Positions 35,478 to 44,647 of a DNA stretch of 64,000 nucleotides are shown piece by piece. The notes beneath the pieces were generated by a model, which did no database searches, was not told the DNA's origin, and worked only from the letters and a program-made list of their open reading frames with translations. Every line of letters begins with the position of its first letter. Within the stretch, counting starts at the first letter, position 1. This DNA is from Rhodobacteraceae bacterium LMO-JJ12 (GTDB lineage Bacteria > Pseudomonadota > Alphaproteobacteria > Rhodobacterales > Rhodobacteraceae), in NCBI GenBank assembly GCA_021555075.1, contig JAKGBX010000001.1, positions 744,001 to 808,000 on the forward strand. The letters run 5' to 3'. The position numbers and the translations under genes are program-made.

Positions 35478-36100
35478 GCGCGCAAGGTCGTTTTATCACT
35501 CTGGAAGGCATCGACGGGTCGGGCAAATCCACCCAAGGCAGGATGCTGGCTGAACGGTTGATGGCGGACGGGTTTGACGTTCTTTTGACGCGCGAACCCG
35601 GTGGCTCGCCGGGGGCCGAGGAAATTCGTGCGCTGGTTCTGGAGGGTGATCCCGATCGCTGGTCGGCGGAAACCGAGCTTTTGCTTTTCACGGCCGCGCG
35701 TCGCGACCATTTGGAACGCACGATCCGGCCCGCTCTGAGTGCCGGGAAAGTTGTGATCTGTGACCGGTTCGTTGACAGCACGCGGATGTATCAGGGGCTG
35801 AGCCGGGGTGATCTGCGCGGAAAGGTCGATGCATTGCACGATCTGATGATCGGGATCGAGGCGGACCTGACGCTTTTGTTCGATATGGACCCCGATATCG
35901 GCCATTCCCGTGCCAAGGCGCGCGAAACGGCGGAAGAGCGGTTTGAAGATTTCGGCGCCGGGTTGCAGGCGCAGATGCGGCAGGGATTTCTTGATCTCGC
36001 CACAGAGTTCCCCGTGCGGTTTCGTATCATCGACGCAAGCCGGGCGATTGATGTCGTGGCCGTTGATGTCGTGCACGTCGTGCGGGAGCATCTGGGATGA
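35474..36100 (+). CDS. tmk: Thymidylate kinase
   Basis: 208-aa dTMP kinase (dTMP to dTDP). P-loop EGIDGSGKST at residues 11-20, DR-motif DRFVDSTRMYQG near 97-108, and LID region RAKARETAEERFEDF. The start is a TTG at 35474 overlapping the previous stop; no other start fits upstream of the P-loop, so translation probably depends on coupling. It overlaps holB by ATGA. Confidence 0.96.
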   Translation: MSAQGRFITLEGIDGSGKSTQGRMLAERLMADGFDVLLTREPGGSPGAEEIRALVLEGDPDRWSAETELLLFTAARRDHLERTIRPALSAGKVVICDRFVDSTRMYQGLSRGDLRGKVDALHDLMIGIEADLTLLFDMDPDIGHSRAKARETAEERFEDFGAGLQAQMRQGFLDLATEFPVRFRIIDASRAIDVVAVDVVHVVREHLG

Positions 36101-37269
36101 GTGACGCGGGTCAACCCGAACCGGACAAGGCCGAGGGTGCGCCGCATCCGCGTGAAACGCACGAATTAATCGGACAGGGCGCGGCAGAGGCGGCCTTTCT
36201 GGAGGCGTACAACGCGGGTCGATTGCACCATGGCTGGTTGCTGACCGGTCCGCGCGGTGTGGGCAAGGCAACGCTGGCCTGGGCGATTGCACGGTTCTTG
36301 CTGGCGACGCCTGAGGGCGACGGCGGGTCGGGGCTTTTTGGCGATGCGCCGCCAGAGCCAGAGCGGTTGTTCATAGATCCTGAGCATCCGGTGGCGCGGC
36401 GCATCATGGCCGGGTCGGAACCGGGGTTGAAGCTGATCCGGCGTGGCGGGACTGGCAAAACCGATCAGGAACGACAAAAAGCATTTCTTGACGGGAAGTT
36501 TTCAAAAGACATCCGGGTTCATGAAGTTAGAGAACTGACACCGTTTCTGGCGCTGTCGGCTTTGGAAGGCGGGCGGCGGATCGTCATCGTGGATTCGGCT
36601 GATGAGATGAACCCGCAGGCGGCAAATGCCTTGTTGAAAATGCTGGAGGAGCCGCCGGCGAAAACCGTTCTGCTGTTGATCTCGCACCAGCCCTCGAGCC
36701 TGTTGGCGACGATCCGGTCGCGTTGTCGTGAGTTGCGGCTGTTGCCGCTGGGAGCGCAGGATATGGCGCGCGCGCTGGCTCAGGCGGGGGTGACGCCAGA
36801 GCCGGGGACAGAGGCGGCGTTGGCGGCGCTTTCGGGTGGATCGGTGGGCGAGGCCGTCCGGCTTATCAACTTGGGCGGGTTAAAAACCTACGCCGAATTG
36901 GTTGGGCTGTTGGAGAGATTGCCCGAGATGGATCGCGCACGCGCCATGCGGTTGGCCGAGGCGGCGGCCGCACGCGGGGGCGAGACAAAACTGGACCTGC
37001 TGATCGGGTTGATCGGGCTGTTGCTGGCGCGGATGGCGCGCAGCGGCGCGCTTGGGCAGGCACCTGACCCCGAGGCCGCACCGGGAGAGGCGGCGCTTTT
37101 TGCGCGCCTGTCGCCGAATGCCCATAGTGCGCGCAAGTGGGCCGAATTGTCCGAAGAACTGGGCCAGCGAATGCGCCATGGACGGGCCGTCAATCTTGAC
37201 CCTGCCGCGCTGATCCTTGATACGATTTTGAGGATACGAGACAAGAGCGACGCCAAAAGCGCCGCGTGA
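36097..37269 (+). CDS. holB: DNA polymerase III subunit delta'
   Basis: 390-aa clamp-loader subunit. The AAA+ core shows GPRGVGKATLAWA (degenerate Walker A, as usual for delta'), an EMNPQAANALLKMLEEPP block and the sensor SRCREL. Alphaproteobacterial proteins carry an insertion between the Walker A and B regions, as here. It sits in the conserved tmk-holB-tatD arrangement with stop/start overlaps at the tmk end. Confidence 0.94.
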   Translation: MSDAGQPEPDKAEGAPHPRETHELIGQGAAEAAFLEAYNAGRLHHGWLLTGPRGVGKATLAWAIARFLLATPEGDGGSGLFGDAPPEPERLFIDPEHPVARRIMAGSEPGLKLIRRGGTGKTDQERQKAFLDGKFSKDIRVHEVRELTPFLALSALEGGRRIVIVDSADEMNPQAANALLKMLEEPPAKTVLLLISHQPSSLLATIRSRCRELRLLPLGAQDMARALAQAGVTPEPGTEAALAALSGGSVGEAVRLINLGGLKTYAELVGLLERLPEMDRARAMRLAEAAAARGGETKLDLLIGLIGLLLARMARSGALGQAPDPEAAPGEAALFARLSPNAHSARKWAELSEELGQRMRHGRAVNLDPAALILDTILRIRDKSDAKSAA

Positions 37270-37280
37270 CGGAGCCGCAG

Positions 37281-38087
37281 ATGACCCAGACGCCGCAAAT
37301 CACCGACAGCCATTGCCATCTCGACTTTCCCGACTTCGACGGGGAACGCGACGAGATCGTGGCGCGCGCCGTGCGCGCCGGCGTGGGGCGGATGGTGACG
37401 ATTTGCACCCGATTGAAGAGTGAGCCCGCCGTACGGGCGATTGCCGAGACCTATCCGCAGGTGTTTTATGCTGCGGCCACCCATCCGATGAGCGTGGCAA
37501 AGGAGCCGATGGCCAGTGTTGACGAGTTGGTCTTGATGGCCAAGCATCCGAAATTTGTCGGTATCGGTGAGACCGGTCTGGATTATCATTATACCGTTGA
37601 GAGCGCGGAGGTACAGCGCGAAAGCCTGCGCATTCATATCGAGGCGGCGCGCCAGACGGAGTTGCCGTTGATCATCCACGCGCGCGCGGCGGATGAGGAT
37701 ATGGCGCGGATTTTGGGCGAGGAACATGCGCAGGGTGCGTTTAGCTGCGTGATGCACTGCTTTTCATCGGGGCCGGAGCTGGCGCGCGTCGCGCTTGAGT
37801 TGGGGTTCTATCTGTCGATGTCGGGGATTGCGACTTTCCCCAAGAGCCAGGAAGTGCGCGACATCTTTGCCGCCGCGCCGGTGGAGCGTATTCTGGTGGA
37901 GACCGATGCGCCTTATCTGGCGCCACCACCGCATCGAGGCAAGCGCAACGAGCCGGCCTTTAGCGTCCATACCGCCAAGGTGGGGGCCGAGGTCTTCGGC
38001 ATGGCGTATGACGAGTTCGCCGCCCAGACCGAGGCCAATTTCGAGCGCTTGTTCTGGAAAGCCGCGCAATACGAGGCGGCGGCATGA
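37281..38087 (+). CDS. TatD-family metal-dependent hydrolase (DNase)
   Basis: 268 aa. Metal ligands are visible: His11 and His13 in DSHCHLDFP, Glu in GIGETGLDYH, later His in IIHARAADED and MHCFS, and Asp in ETDAPYLAPPPHRGK. TatD proteins act as 3'-5' nucleases in DNA repair and turnover. ATG 37281 with GGAG six bases upstream is chosen; a GTG at 37266 overlapping the holB stop is an alternative. The stop overlaps the next start. Confidence 0.93.
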   Translation: MTQTPQITDSHCHLDFPDFDGERDEIVARAVRAGVGRMVTICTRLKSEPAVRAIAETYPQVFYAAATHPMSVAKEPMASVDELVLMAKHPKFVGIGETGLDYHYTVESAEVQRESLRIHIEAARQTELPLIIHARAADEDMARILGEEHAQGAFSCVMHCFSSGPELARVALELGFYLSMSGIATFPKSQEVRDIFAAAPVERILVETDAPYLAPPPHRGKRNEPAFSVHTAKVGAEVFGMAYDEFAAQTEANFERLFWKAAQYEAAA

Positions 38088-38884
38088 CGGGAGAGCTACG
38101 CTTTACCATCCTGGGCTGTGGTTCGTCTGGGGGGGTGCCGCGTTTGGGCGGACATTGGGGGGATTGCGACCCGAGCAACCCGAAGAACCAACGCCGCCGC
38201 TGTTCCATGCTGGTTGAGAAGGTCACGAACGGAGGAACGACGCGGGTTCTGATTGACACTTCGCCCGATCTGCGCAGCCAGCTTCTGGATGCCGGGGTGG
38301 GTGAGCTTGACGGGGTCGTCTGGACCCATAGTCATGCTGATCATGTCCATGGGCTGGATGATCTGCGGATGATCGTGTTCAACATGCGCAAGCGGCTTGA
38401 TGTCTGGGCCGATGGCGACACGCAAAACGATCTGTTCTCGCGCTTTGGCTATGCCTTTGTGCAGCCACCGCACAGTCCTTATCCGCCGATCCTGAACATG
38501 CACACGATCAAGGGCGATGTGATCGTCGAGGGAGCGGGCGGGCCGCTCGCACTTCAGTCCTTCGAGGTAGGTCATGGATCAATCGATGCGCTGGGTTTTC
38601 GCATTGGTGGGCTGGCTTATCTGCCAGATGTGGCCGAGATGACCGAAGAGGCCTGGGCGGCGGTGAGGGATCTGGACTGCTGGGTGCTTGATGCATTGCG
38701 CCGCACCCCGCATCCGACGCATTCGCATCTAGAGCAATCTCTGGAATGGATCGCAAGGATGGCACCCAAACGCGCCGTGCTGACCAACATGCATATTGAT
38801 CTCGACTACGACACGCTTGAGGCGGAAACGCCTGACCATATCACCCCGGCTTATGACGGCATGGTTCTGAGCTTTCCGTTATGA
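38084..38884 (+). CDS. MBL-fold metal-dependent hydrolase, PhnP-like
   Basis: 266-aa metallo-beta-lactamase-fold protein. GCGSSGGVPRLGG at the N-terminus and the zinc motif HSHADHVHGLDD identify the PhnP/RNase Z-like branch. PhnP is a cyclic phosphodiesterase. Here the gene is fourth in the tmk-holB-tatD set and overlaps tatD by ATGA, a conserved alphaproteobacterial arrangement of unclear meaning. Confidence 0.9.
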   Translation: MTGELRFTILGCGSSGGVPRLGGHWGDCDPSNPKNQRRRCSMLVEKVTNGGTTRVLIDTSPDLRSQLLDAGVGELDGVVWTHSHADHVHGLDDLRMIVFNMRKRLDVWADGDTQNDLFSRFGYAFVQPPHSPYPPILNMHTIKGDVIVEGAGGPLALQSFEVGHGSIDALGFRIGGLAYLPDVAEMTEEAWAAVRDLDCWVLDALRRTPHPTHSHLEQSLEWIARMAPKRAVLTNMHIDLDYDTLEAETPDHITPAYDGMVLSFPL

Positions 38885-38899
38885 ACCGGATCTAGCCCG

Positions 38900-39829
38900 A
38901 TGCAGGCGCTGCTGGATGTCATCCTGCCGGTTTTTCTGGTGATCGGCTTTGGTTATGCTGCGGTCTGGCGGGGATTTCTGAGCGACGACATCATCGACGG
39001 GTTGATGCGGTTTTCGCAGAATTTCCTGTTTCCGGCGCTGTTATTTCAGGCGATTGCACGGCTTGATCTGAGCCAGACGTTTGAGTTTGATCTGTTGGTG
39101 AGCTTTTATACCGGCTCTACCGTCAGCTTCACATTTGGCCTTTTGGGAGCGCGATACTTCTTTGGTCGTGAATGGGAAGATGCGGTGGTCATCGGTTTCG
39201 GCTGTCTCTTTGCCAACTCGCTGATGCTGGGTCTCGCGATCACAGAACGGGCATATGGCGCCGATGCGTTGGGGCCAAACTATGCCATTGTCGCGGTGCA
39301 TTCGCCATTTTGTTACGGGCTGGGTATCACCGCGATGGAAATCGTGCGGGCGCGTGGTCAATCCGTGGCGAAACTGCCCGGTACGGTGTTGAAGGCGATG
39401 TTTCGCAACGCGCTGATCCTCGGGATCGCACTTGGCTTTGCGGTCAACCTTCTGGCGGTGCCGGTGCCCGGAGCGGTGATGGACGCGGTCGAGCTTCTGA
39501 CCCGCGCGGCGTTGCCTGTGGCGCTTTTCGGTGTGGGCGGGGTGTTGGTGCGCTATCGCCCCCGCGGTGATATGAAAGTGATCGCCTTTGTTTGTTTTGC
39601 CTCGTTGGTGCTGCATCCAAGCATTGTCTGGGGGATGGGGACATGGCTCGACTTGAGCCAGGGTGAGTTCCGCTCGGCCGTGCTGAACGCGTCGATGGCA
39701 CCGGGGATCAATATGTATGTCTTTGCCTCGCTTTATGGGCGGGCGCAAAAGGTGGCAGCTTCCTCTGTGCTTTTGGGCACATCGCTGTCGATCTTGACGG
39801 TATGGCTGTGGTTGGGGGCCTTGCCCTGA
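38900..39829 (+). CDS. AEC-family (auxin efflux carrier-like) transporter
   Basis: 309-aa membrane protein with about ten hydrophobic segments and the AEC-family inverted repeat (opening ALLDVILPVFLVIGFGYAAV). Bacterial members transport small carboxylates such as malate or malonate. It lies 15 bp after the MBL hydrolase and ends exactly where the convergent Hint gene ends. Confidence 0.9.
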   Translation: MQALLDVILPVFLVIGFGYAAVWRGFLSDDIIDGLMRFSQNFLFPALLFQAIARLDLSQTFEFDLLVSFYTGSTVSFTFGLLGARYFFGREWEDAVVIGFGCLFANSLMLGLAITERAYGADALGPNYAIVAVHSPFCYGLGITAMEIVRARGQSVAKLPGTVLKAMFRNALILGIALGFAVNLLAVPVPGAVMDAVELLTRAALPVALFGVGGVLVRYRPRGDMKVIAFVCFASLVLHPSIVWGMGTWLDLSQGEFRSAVLNASMAPGINMYVFASLYGRAQKVAASSVLLGTSLSILTVWLWLGALP

Positions 39830-40606
39830 TCAGGACAAATGAAGCTGTTCCAGCATGTGTTGTCCGGTGCGTGGCTGGCACAGAGGGCCGAAACCGTCTT
39901 CGTCCGCGATATGCGGGAAGAGCGACAGAAAAAGCACGCGCGCGTTATGCCCCAAGTCGCGCAGAAGCGACGCACCGGGATGAAAGCTCTCCAGATCGAG
40001 GCCCGCCGCACGGATGATGGCGTGTCGTTCCAGCCCGATATGAAACAGGGAAACCGGCGAGGGTGGGGTAATTTCGATCACATTGACACCGTCGACAAAC
40101 GATTTGGCAGGGGTCAGAACGGTCGTTTTCAATGCGTATTCCCTGAATTCGACCGGGTTGCGCGACAACCGTGCCGCATGGCCCAGCAACAGATCGGGCA
40201 TCGGACGCGCCAGACCGAAACTGTCGGCCATGATCCTGGTCAGTCGCAATTGTGCGGGCGAAGCGACGGGCGCGCTTGGCACCAAGGTCATTGAACCGAT
40301 CCACAGCACGCGTTGCGGTGGCCCATCGACACAGGGCAGCATCATGCCCGGTTGCAGATCTTCAATGGCGCAGAGGCCTTGCTGAGTGGTGATCAGGGTT
40401 CCGCGGGCAAAGGCGGCAAAGGCGCTCTCGAAGGTAAGCGATGCAGGCGCGATGTGTTCGCTGTAACGCACTATGGCGTCAGAGCCGAGCGACGCAACCT
40501 CGTATTTTCGCATGAGAGATTTGCGCCGAGGTTGCGCCACGGATGCGGCGGAGGGGAGAGAGCGTGCGTGATCCGGGGCGGGCCGGACCGAAAAAGGGGT
40601 CGTCAT
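39830..40606 (-). CDS. Hint_2-domain protein lacking the nucleophilic cysteine
   Basis: 258 aa. A Hint (hedgehog/intein-like) domain covers about residues 62-205: AAFARGTLITTQQG, then IEDLQPGMML and RVLWIG. True self-splicing Hint domains start with Cys in CFxxGT; here Ala65 takes that place, so autoproteolysis is not expected. This Ala-type version recurs in Rhodobacteraceae as a protein of unknown function. Possible starts are Met1 (40606) or Met32. It converges with the AEC transporter. Confidence 0.8.
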   Translation of the reverse strand: MTTPFSVRPAPDHARSLPSAASVAQPRRKSLMRKYEVASLGSDAIVRYSEHIAPASLTFESAFAAFARGTLITTQQGLCAIEDLQPGMMLPCVDGPPQRVLWIGSMTLVPSAPVASPAQLRLTRIMADSFGLARPMPDLLLGHAARLSRNPVEFREYALKTTVLTPAKSFVDGVNVIEITPPSPVSLFHIGLERHAIIRAAGLDLESFHPGASLLRDLGHNARVLFLSLFPHIADEDGFGPLCQPRTGQHMLEQLHLS

Positions 40607-40823
40607 GTGCGCAGCCTTTCAGCTTTGTCACATCCGCGTCGGCCCCCACCGACAACGACAGAAGGACTTGTAACCGTTCGTAGGGACGGAAAATCGGCCA
40701 GCTTGGGCAGAATTGTCAAGAAATTGCCTACATTGGCATCCAGGACGGCGCCAATTACCGCAAGAAGCGGAGGATTGTTTCGCAAAGACCGTGGATCCGG
40801 TCACAATTTGATTCGGGGATGAC
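40607..40823. other. Promoter region of the Hint gene, otherwise empty
   Basis: About 217 bp between the Hint gene and a terminator; short frames on both strands show no family resemblance or ribosome sites. It presumably holds the Hint promoter. Confidence 0.45.
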
Positions 40824-40860
40824 AACAAAAAACCGGGCTGCCCTATGGCAAGCCCGGTTT
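40824..40860 (-). terminator. Rho-independent terminator of the 49-aa gene
   Basis: Stem AAACCGGGCT (40830-40839) with AGCCCGGTTT (40851-40860). On the minus strand the stem is followed by a TTTTTTG run, so it terminates transcription coming from the small minus-strand gene at 40924-41073. Confidence 0.9.
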
Positions 40861-40923
40861 GTTCACGCTCGTGTGGTTACTGGAGGAACCGTTGCTGCGC
40901 CGGGGAGGAGACGCCGAGGTGAG

Positions 40924-41073
40924 TCAGGCCGATTTGGCCTTGAGGGTCGAGGTTTGACGTTTTGCCACAAAGGCGGCGCGTAGGGTGCCGCGCTGCCAGG
41001 GCATGGGCGGAGTGTCTTGCTGGGCGGTTTCGATAACGGATTTGATCCAGCGTTTCCGGGTTTGGACTTTCAT
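40924..41073 (-). CDS. Small conserved basic protein, 49 aa
   Basis: Minus-strand gene with ATG at 41071-41073, a clear AGGAG ribosome site upstream and its own terminator 64 bp downstream. The product begins MKVQTRKRWIKSVIETAQ and is strongly basic, with MPWQRGTLRAAF in the middle. Similar 45-55-residue proteins occur across Rhodobacteraceae with no known role. The Arg/Lys content and Trp suggest nucleic-acid or ribosome contact, which is speculation. Confidence 0.8.
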   Translation of the reverse strand: MKVQTRKRWIKSVIETAQQDTPPMPWQRGTLRAAFVAKRQTSTLKAKSA

Positions 41074-41346
41074 TCTTGCTCTCCTGCCGCAGCCGTCTGA
41101 TGGCCAGTTGCTTCGCGTTAAGGATGAGAATGCCGGAGCTATGGGGCGATGTTTTGGCCTTTGTGAAAATATTTCTGGTCTATTGCCGGACAGCGCATCG
41201 CAAATGAGGCGTCGGTGCCGTATTTATAAGCCATTGAAGGATATGTGTAAATTTTTTGATTCGGGATCAATCAGGCTAAAAACGGGCGATTGTTTCCTGG
41301 GAAATGCGGCGTCTGGCGGTCGGATATTGCCGTAATCTTGTCACGG

Positions 41347-42102
41347 TCAGGCGCGGATCACCGAGATCAGGCGGCCATAATCGGCCTCGCCCGCGTGCGT
41401 GGTGCGGCGGTAGCTGAAGAAGCGCTCGGCGTCTGAATAAGTGCAGTGACGGGTCCATTCGGCTTGGCCGACCCCGGCCTGACGCAGCCGGTGCAGCCCG
41501 AAACCCGGCAGGTCGAATTGCACCCGATCACCGGTGCCTCCGGCGAAGAAGCGGCTGTTGTCGAGATCGTCTGCCAGGAAGGTATCAAGGAATTCCGGGC
41601 CGACCTCGTAAGCGCGCTGGCTGATGCAGGGGCCGATCACGGCGGCGATGTTGGCGCGCCGCGCCCCCAAAGCCTCCATAGCGTCGAGCGTCGCTTCGAG
41701 CACGCCTGCCAAGGCCCCCTTCCAGCCCGCATGCGCGGCGCCGACGACCCCGGCTGTGGCGTCAGCGAAGAGCACCGGCTGACAATCGGCGGTGAGAATG
41801 CCGAGGGCGAGGCCGGGCACCGCCGTCACCATGGCATCGGCCTTGGGGCGGGGCGTGTCACGGGAGGTGAGCGTGACCACATCCGGCGAATGCACCTGAT
41901 GGATCGAAAGCAGGTCTTCGGGTGCGACGTTGAGTTCTTGTGCGACGCGGGCGCGGTTCATCGCCACGGCCTGGGATTGATCAGAGGAGCCGGGGCCGCA
42001 ATTGAGCCCCTGGAATATCCCCGAGGAGCTTCCACCTTTGCGGGTAAAGAACCCGTGCTGCATCGGGGCAAGCAGATCCGAGGTGAGATATTCGAGTGTC
42101 AT
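41347..42102 (-). CDS. pgeF: Peptidoglycan editing factor PgeF (YfiH/laccase-domain)
   Basis: 251-aa cytosolic hydrolase of the Cu-oxidase_4/YfiH family that removes mis-incorporated residues from UDP-MurNAc peptide precursors. Metal or catalytic residues are visible: His71 (SIHQVHSPDVV), Cys107 (TADCQPVLF) and His124 (GAAHAGWKG). ATGA overlap with the methyltransferase upstream puts it last in the lgt-midA-pgeF operon, a cell-envelope context. Confidence 0.94.
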   Translation of the reverse strand: MTLEYLTSDLLAPMQHGFFTRKGGSSSGIFQGLNCGPGSSDQSQAVAMNRARVAQELNVAPEDLLSIHQVHSPDVVTLTSRDTPRPKADAMVTAVPGLALGILTADCQPVLFADATAGVVGAAHAGWKGALAGVLEATLDAMEALGARRANIAAVIGPCISQRAYEVGPEFLDTFLADDLDNSRFFAGGTGDRVQFDLPGFGLHRLRQAGVGQAEWTRHCTYSDAERFFSYRRTTHAGEADYGRLISVIRA

Positions 42103-43163
42103 GGTTCCAATCCCGGCGGAGGCGTTGCGCGATTTGGGTAGAGCCCCAGCACTTTGAAGAGCGTCCCCATTTCTGCCGGGTGGGTCAAGCGTCGATGTGC
42201 GGCAATATGTCCTTCAAGCGCGTCACCCTCGAGGTGCGTGGCCAGCGCCTGAGCGCGGGCGGTGATGCCCAGCCGTTCGAGAAAGACACCCTGAGGTGTC
42301 AGGCGCGTATGGGCGCAGGGAGCTGCATTTGCCAGTGCTTCAAAATCCACATGGGCAGTGAGATCGCAGTTGCCGGGTGTCGTCAGAGGATCAGCGGGCG
42401 TATGGGCGCGCAGAGCCTGCAAGGTATCGCCCAGCGAGCGCCAGTCACCATAATCGACGATCAGCGCGACACCGCCATTGGTCTCAATTCTAGTGCCGAT
42501 CTCGTCGACAATCGCGGTGGCGGGGCCGCAGATTTCGACCACGTCGCCCTCTTTGGTATCGTCAAGCCGGTGGGCGAGAGTTGGGAGTGTGACGGGGGGC
42601 GTCAGACCAAAGGCGAGGGCATCATTTTCGACACCTACGACGCGTTCGTTCCAACCTTGATCAGCGCGTTGATATTGCCGGATTGGCAGGGCGTCGAAGA
42701 ATTCGTTGGCAACGAGGAAGAGCGGCGCATCATCGGGCAGGGCGGAGACGGTGCCGCCCCATCGAACGTCGTGGTCTTTGAGCGTTTTGCGTTGAATCTC
42801 GGTCAGGGTGGGCGAGGCCTCAACCAGCCAGATTTCACCGGCTGCGAGAAAGCCGGGAACGCCGCGCGTGGCGCGTAGGATATCGGCCATGAGGGTGGCG
42901 CGACCGGGGCCAAGCTCGGCCAGGATAAAGCGTTCTGGCGCGCCTTGGTCAAGCCATGCCTGAGCCAGCGAAAGGCCGATAAGTTCCCCAAACATCTGAC
43001 TAATTTCCGGCGCGGTGATGAAATCGCCGGTGGCGCCAAAGGGGTCGCGAGTGGCGTAATAGCCATGTTCGGGATGAAACAGGCATTCAGCCATATAGTC
43101 GGACAGAGGCAGCGGGCCGCGCGTGGCGATCAGCCGCTTCAAGTGGAGTTCAAGATCGCTCAT
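42099..43163 (-). CDS. Class I SAM-dependent methyltransferase, MidA/NDUFAF7 family
   Basis: 354 aa. The SAM site appears as [19 protein letters not shown] (about residues 79-97). The family blocks [18 protein letters not shown] and [16 protein letters not shown] are clear. The eukaryotic relative methylates an Arg of complex I subunit NDUFS2; in alphaproteobacteria the target is presumed to be NuoD but not shown here. Overlaps lgt and pgeF by a few bases at each end. Confidence 0.92.
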   Translation of the reverse strand: MSDLELHLKRLIATRGPLPLSDYMAECLFHPEHGYYATRDPFGATGDFITAPEISQMFGELIGLSLAQAWLDQGAPERFILAELGPGRATLMADILRATRGVPGFLAAGEIWLVEASPTLTEIQRKTLKDHDVRWGGTVSALPDDAPLFLVANEFFDALPIRQYQRADQGWNERVVGVENDALAFGLTPPVTLPTLAHRLDDTKEGDVVEICGPATAIVDEIGTRIETNGGVALIVDYGDWRSLGDTLQALRAHTPADPLTTPGNCDLTAHVDFEALANAAPCAHTRLTPQGVFLERLGITARAQALATHLEGDALEGHIAAHRRLTHPAEMGTLFKVLGLYPNRATPPPGLEP

Positions 43164-44050
43164 GCCAGACGGTTTTGACGTGCGCGAAGGATCAGGTACA
43201 GCCCGAATAGCAGCATCGGCAGCGACAGGATTTGCCCCATAGTCAGCCCATATCCGCCGAGATGGAACGCAAGGCCGAGCGGGTTGTCGGGGGTGATGAA
43301 CTGGGCGTCAGGCTGGCGGAAGAACTCGACGATGAAACGGGCCAGACCATAGCCTGCAAAGAAGGTGCCGGAAACCAGACCGGGCGCCTTGAGACCTTGC
43401 CTGCGCCAGACCAGAACGAGGATGATCACACCAAGGATCAGGCCTTCGAGGGCGGCTTCGTAAAGTTGTGAGGGGTGGCGGGCGCAGAGGCCCACGATAT
43501 CGGGGCAATCCTGGGCCGCATGCCCCGGAAAGGCGACGCCCCAAGGCAGATCGGTTGGGCGACCCCAAAGCTCGCCATTGACGAAGTTGGCGATGCGCCC
43601 CAGCAACAATCCCCATGGCACGCCGATGGCGATCGCATCGGAAGCGCGCAACCGGGGGATGGCATGTTTCGATGTATAGAGCCACGCCGCCGCGATGACG
43701 CCGAGAAATCCGCCATGAAAGGACATGCCGCCTTGCCAGACCATCAGAATTTCTGATGGGTTTTCAAGGAAGTATAGGGGGCGATAGAACAAGACATACC
43801 CCAGGCGCCCGCCCAGAATAATGCCCAGGATGACCCAGGTCAGCAGGTCTTCAAGCTGTTCTGAGCGCATCGGTGGTTTGTCATCCGGCCAGAGCGCGGG
43901 GCGGCGCAGTGCGGCCAGTGTCAAACGCCAGGCAATCAGGATGCCAGCGATATAGGCCAGCGCATACCAGCGCAGCGCGATGGTGATCCCGAACAGTTCA
44001 AACGAAAAGATATCGGGGGAGATTTCGGGGAAGGGGATCAGCATGCTCAT
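43160..44050 (-). CDS. lgt: Prolipoprotein diacylglyceryl transferase
   Basis: 296-aa inner-membrane enzyme that attaches diacylglycerol to the lipobox Cys of prolipoproteins. Seven membrane segments; signatures HGGFLG (in [12 protein letters not shown]) and [15 protein letters not shown] contain the essential His, Arg, Asn and Glu. The start [15 protein letters not shown] at 44050 (or Met at 44044) fits the family; the in-frame extension to 44101 does not. First gene of the lgt-midA-pgeF operon. Confidence 0.95.
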   Translation of the reverse strand: MSMLIPFPEISPDIFSFELFGITIALRWYALAYIAGILIAWRLTLAALRRPALWPDDKPPMRSEQLEDLLTWVILGIILGGRLGYVLFYRPLYFLENPSEILMVWQGGMSFHGGFLGVIAAAWLYTSKHAIPRLRASDAIAIGVPWGLLLGRIANFVNGELWGRPTDLPWGVAFPGHAAQDCPDIVGLCARHPSQLYEAALEGLILGVIILVLVWRRQGLKAPGLVSGTFFAGYGLARFIVEFFRQPDAQFITPDNPLGLAFHLGGYGLTMGQILSLPMLLFGLYLILRARQNRLA

Positions 44051-44157
44051 GATGAGGTTTTGGTAGGCATTTGCAGGGGAAGTCAAGGTGCGGGAAGTCA
44101 CGCTTGCGATTGTGGCGTCTGGCCCCCATATATGGCGCAGGCAAACCGGAGTGTCCC

Positions 44158-44406
44158 ATGCAGACGCGCAACAAGATCCTCGATGATATTTCCCACCTGA
44201 TGACCAACGCCATGGGCGTGGCGCAGGGCGCCAAGGACGAGGCCGAAACGGCGATGAAATCGTTCATCGACCGTTGGATGGCCGACCGTGATTTCGTGAC
44301 CCGCGAAGAGTTTGACGCGGTGCGTGCCATGGCCCAGAAGGCCCGCGAAGAGAACGCGGCGCTGAAGGCGCGGCTTGATGCGCTTGAGGCGAAACCGAGC
44401 AAGTAA
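44158..44406 (+). CDS. ubiK: Accessory factor UbiK-like (BMFP domain) protein
   Basis: 82-aa protein of the YqiC/BMFP family: an amphipathic N-terminal helix ([18 protein letters not shown]) followed by a C-terminal coiled coil ([18 protein letters not shown]). UbiK trimers assist the aerobic ubiquinone biosynthesis complex at the membrane. ATG 44158 is the family start. Divergent from lgt with about 107 bp between. Confidence 0.85.
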   Translation: MQTRNKILDDISHLMTNAMGVAQGAKDEAETAMKSFIDRWMADRDFVTREEFDAVRAMAQKAREENAALKARLDALEAKPSK

Positions 44407-44647
44407 TCTTGGCGGATTAACCTTTTTCAAATCGACGAGAATCGGGGGGGTGACTCGCGGCTGCTGTCCGGCTGCCTGATGGCTGCCGGGCAAATTGCGC
44501 CAATTGAGTGGGGTCAATTGTTGAGCTCGCGTTCGCTGCGTTTGGATGATTTTTGCCCATAGTGGCTTGAACACGCGGCGCAAATCCTCAAGATGAAACC
44601 TTATCTTAATTGATTGATCGTATTTCAGATATGAAGGAGAATTGGTC

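Noticed and set aside
35276-36292. 338-aa open frame on the minus strand
   Set aside because: It lies wholly antisense to the dacC-like gene end, tmk and the start of holB, has no ribosome site and a Pro/Arg/His-rich composition typical of shadow frames in GC-rich DNA.
40985-41335. 116-aa plus-strand frame
   Set aside because: It runs antisense over the 49-aa gene and continues in low-quality intergenic sequence; no start signal.
42096-42878. 260-aa plus-strand frame
   Set aside because: Antisense to the MidA-type methyltransferase, which has clear family motifs; no similarity in this frame.
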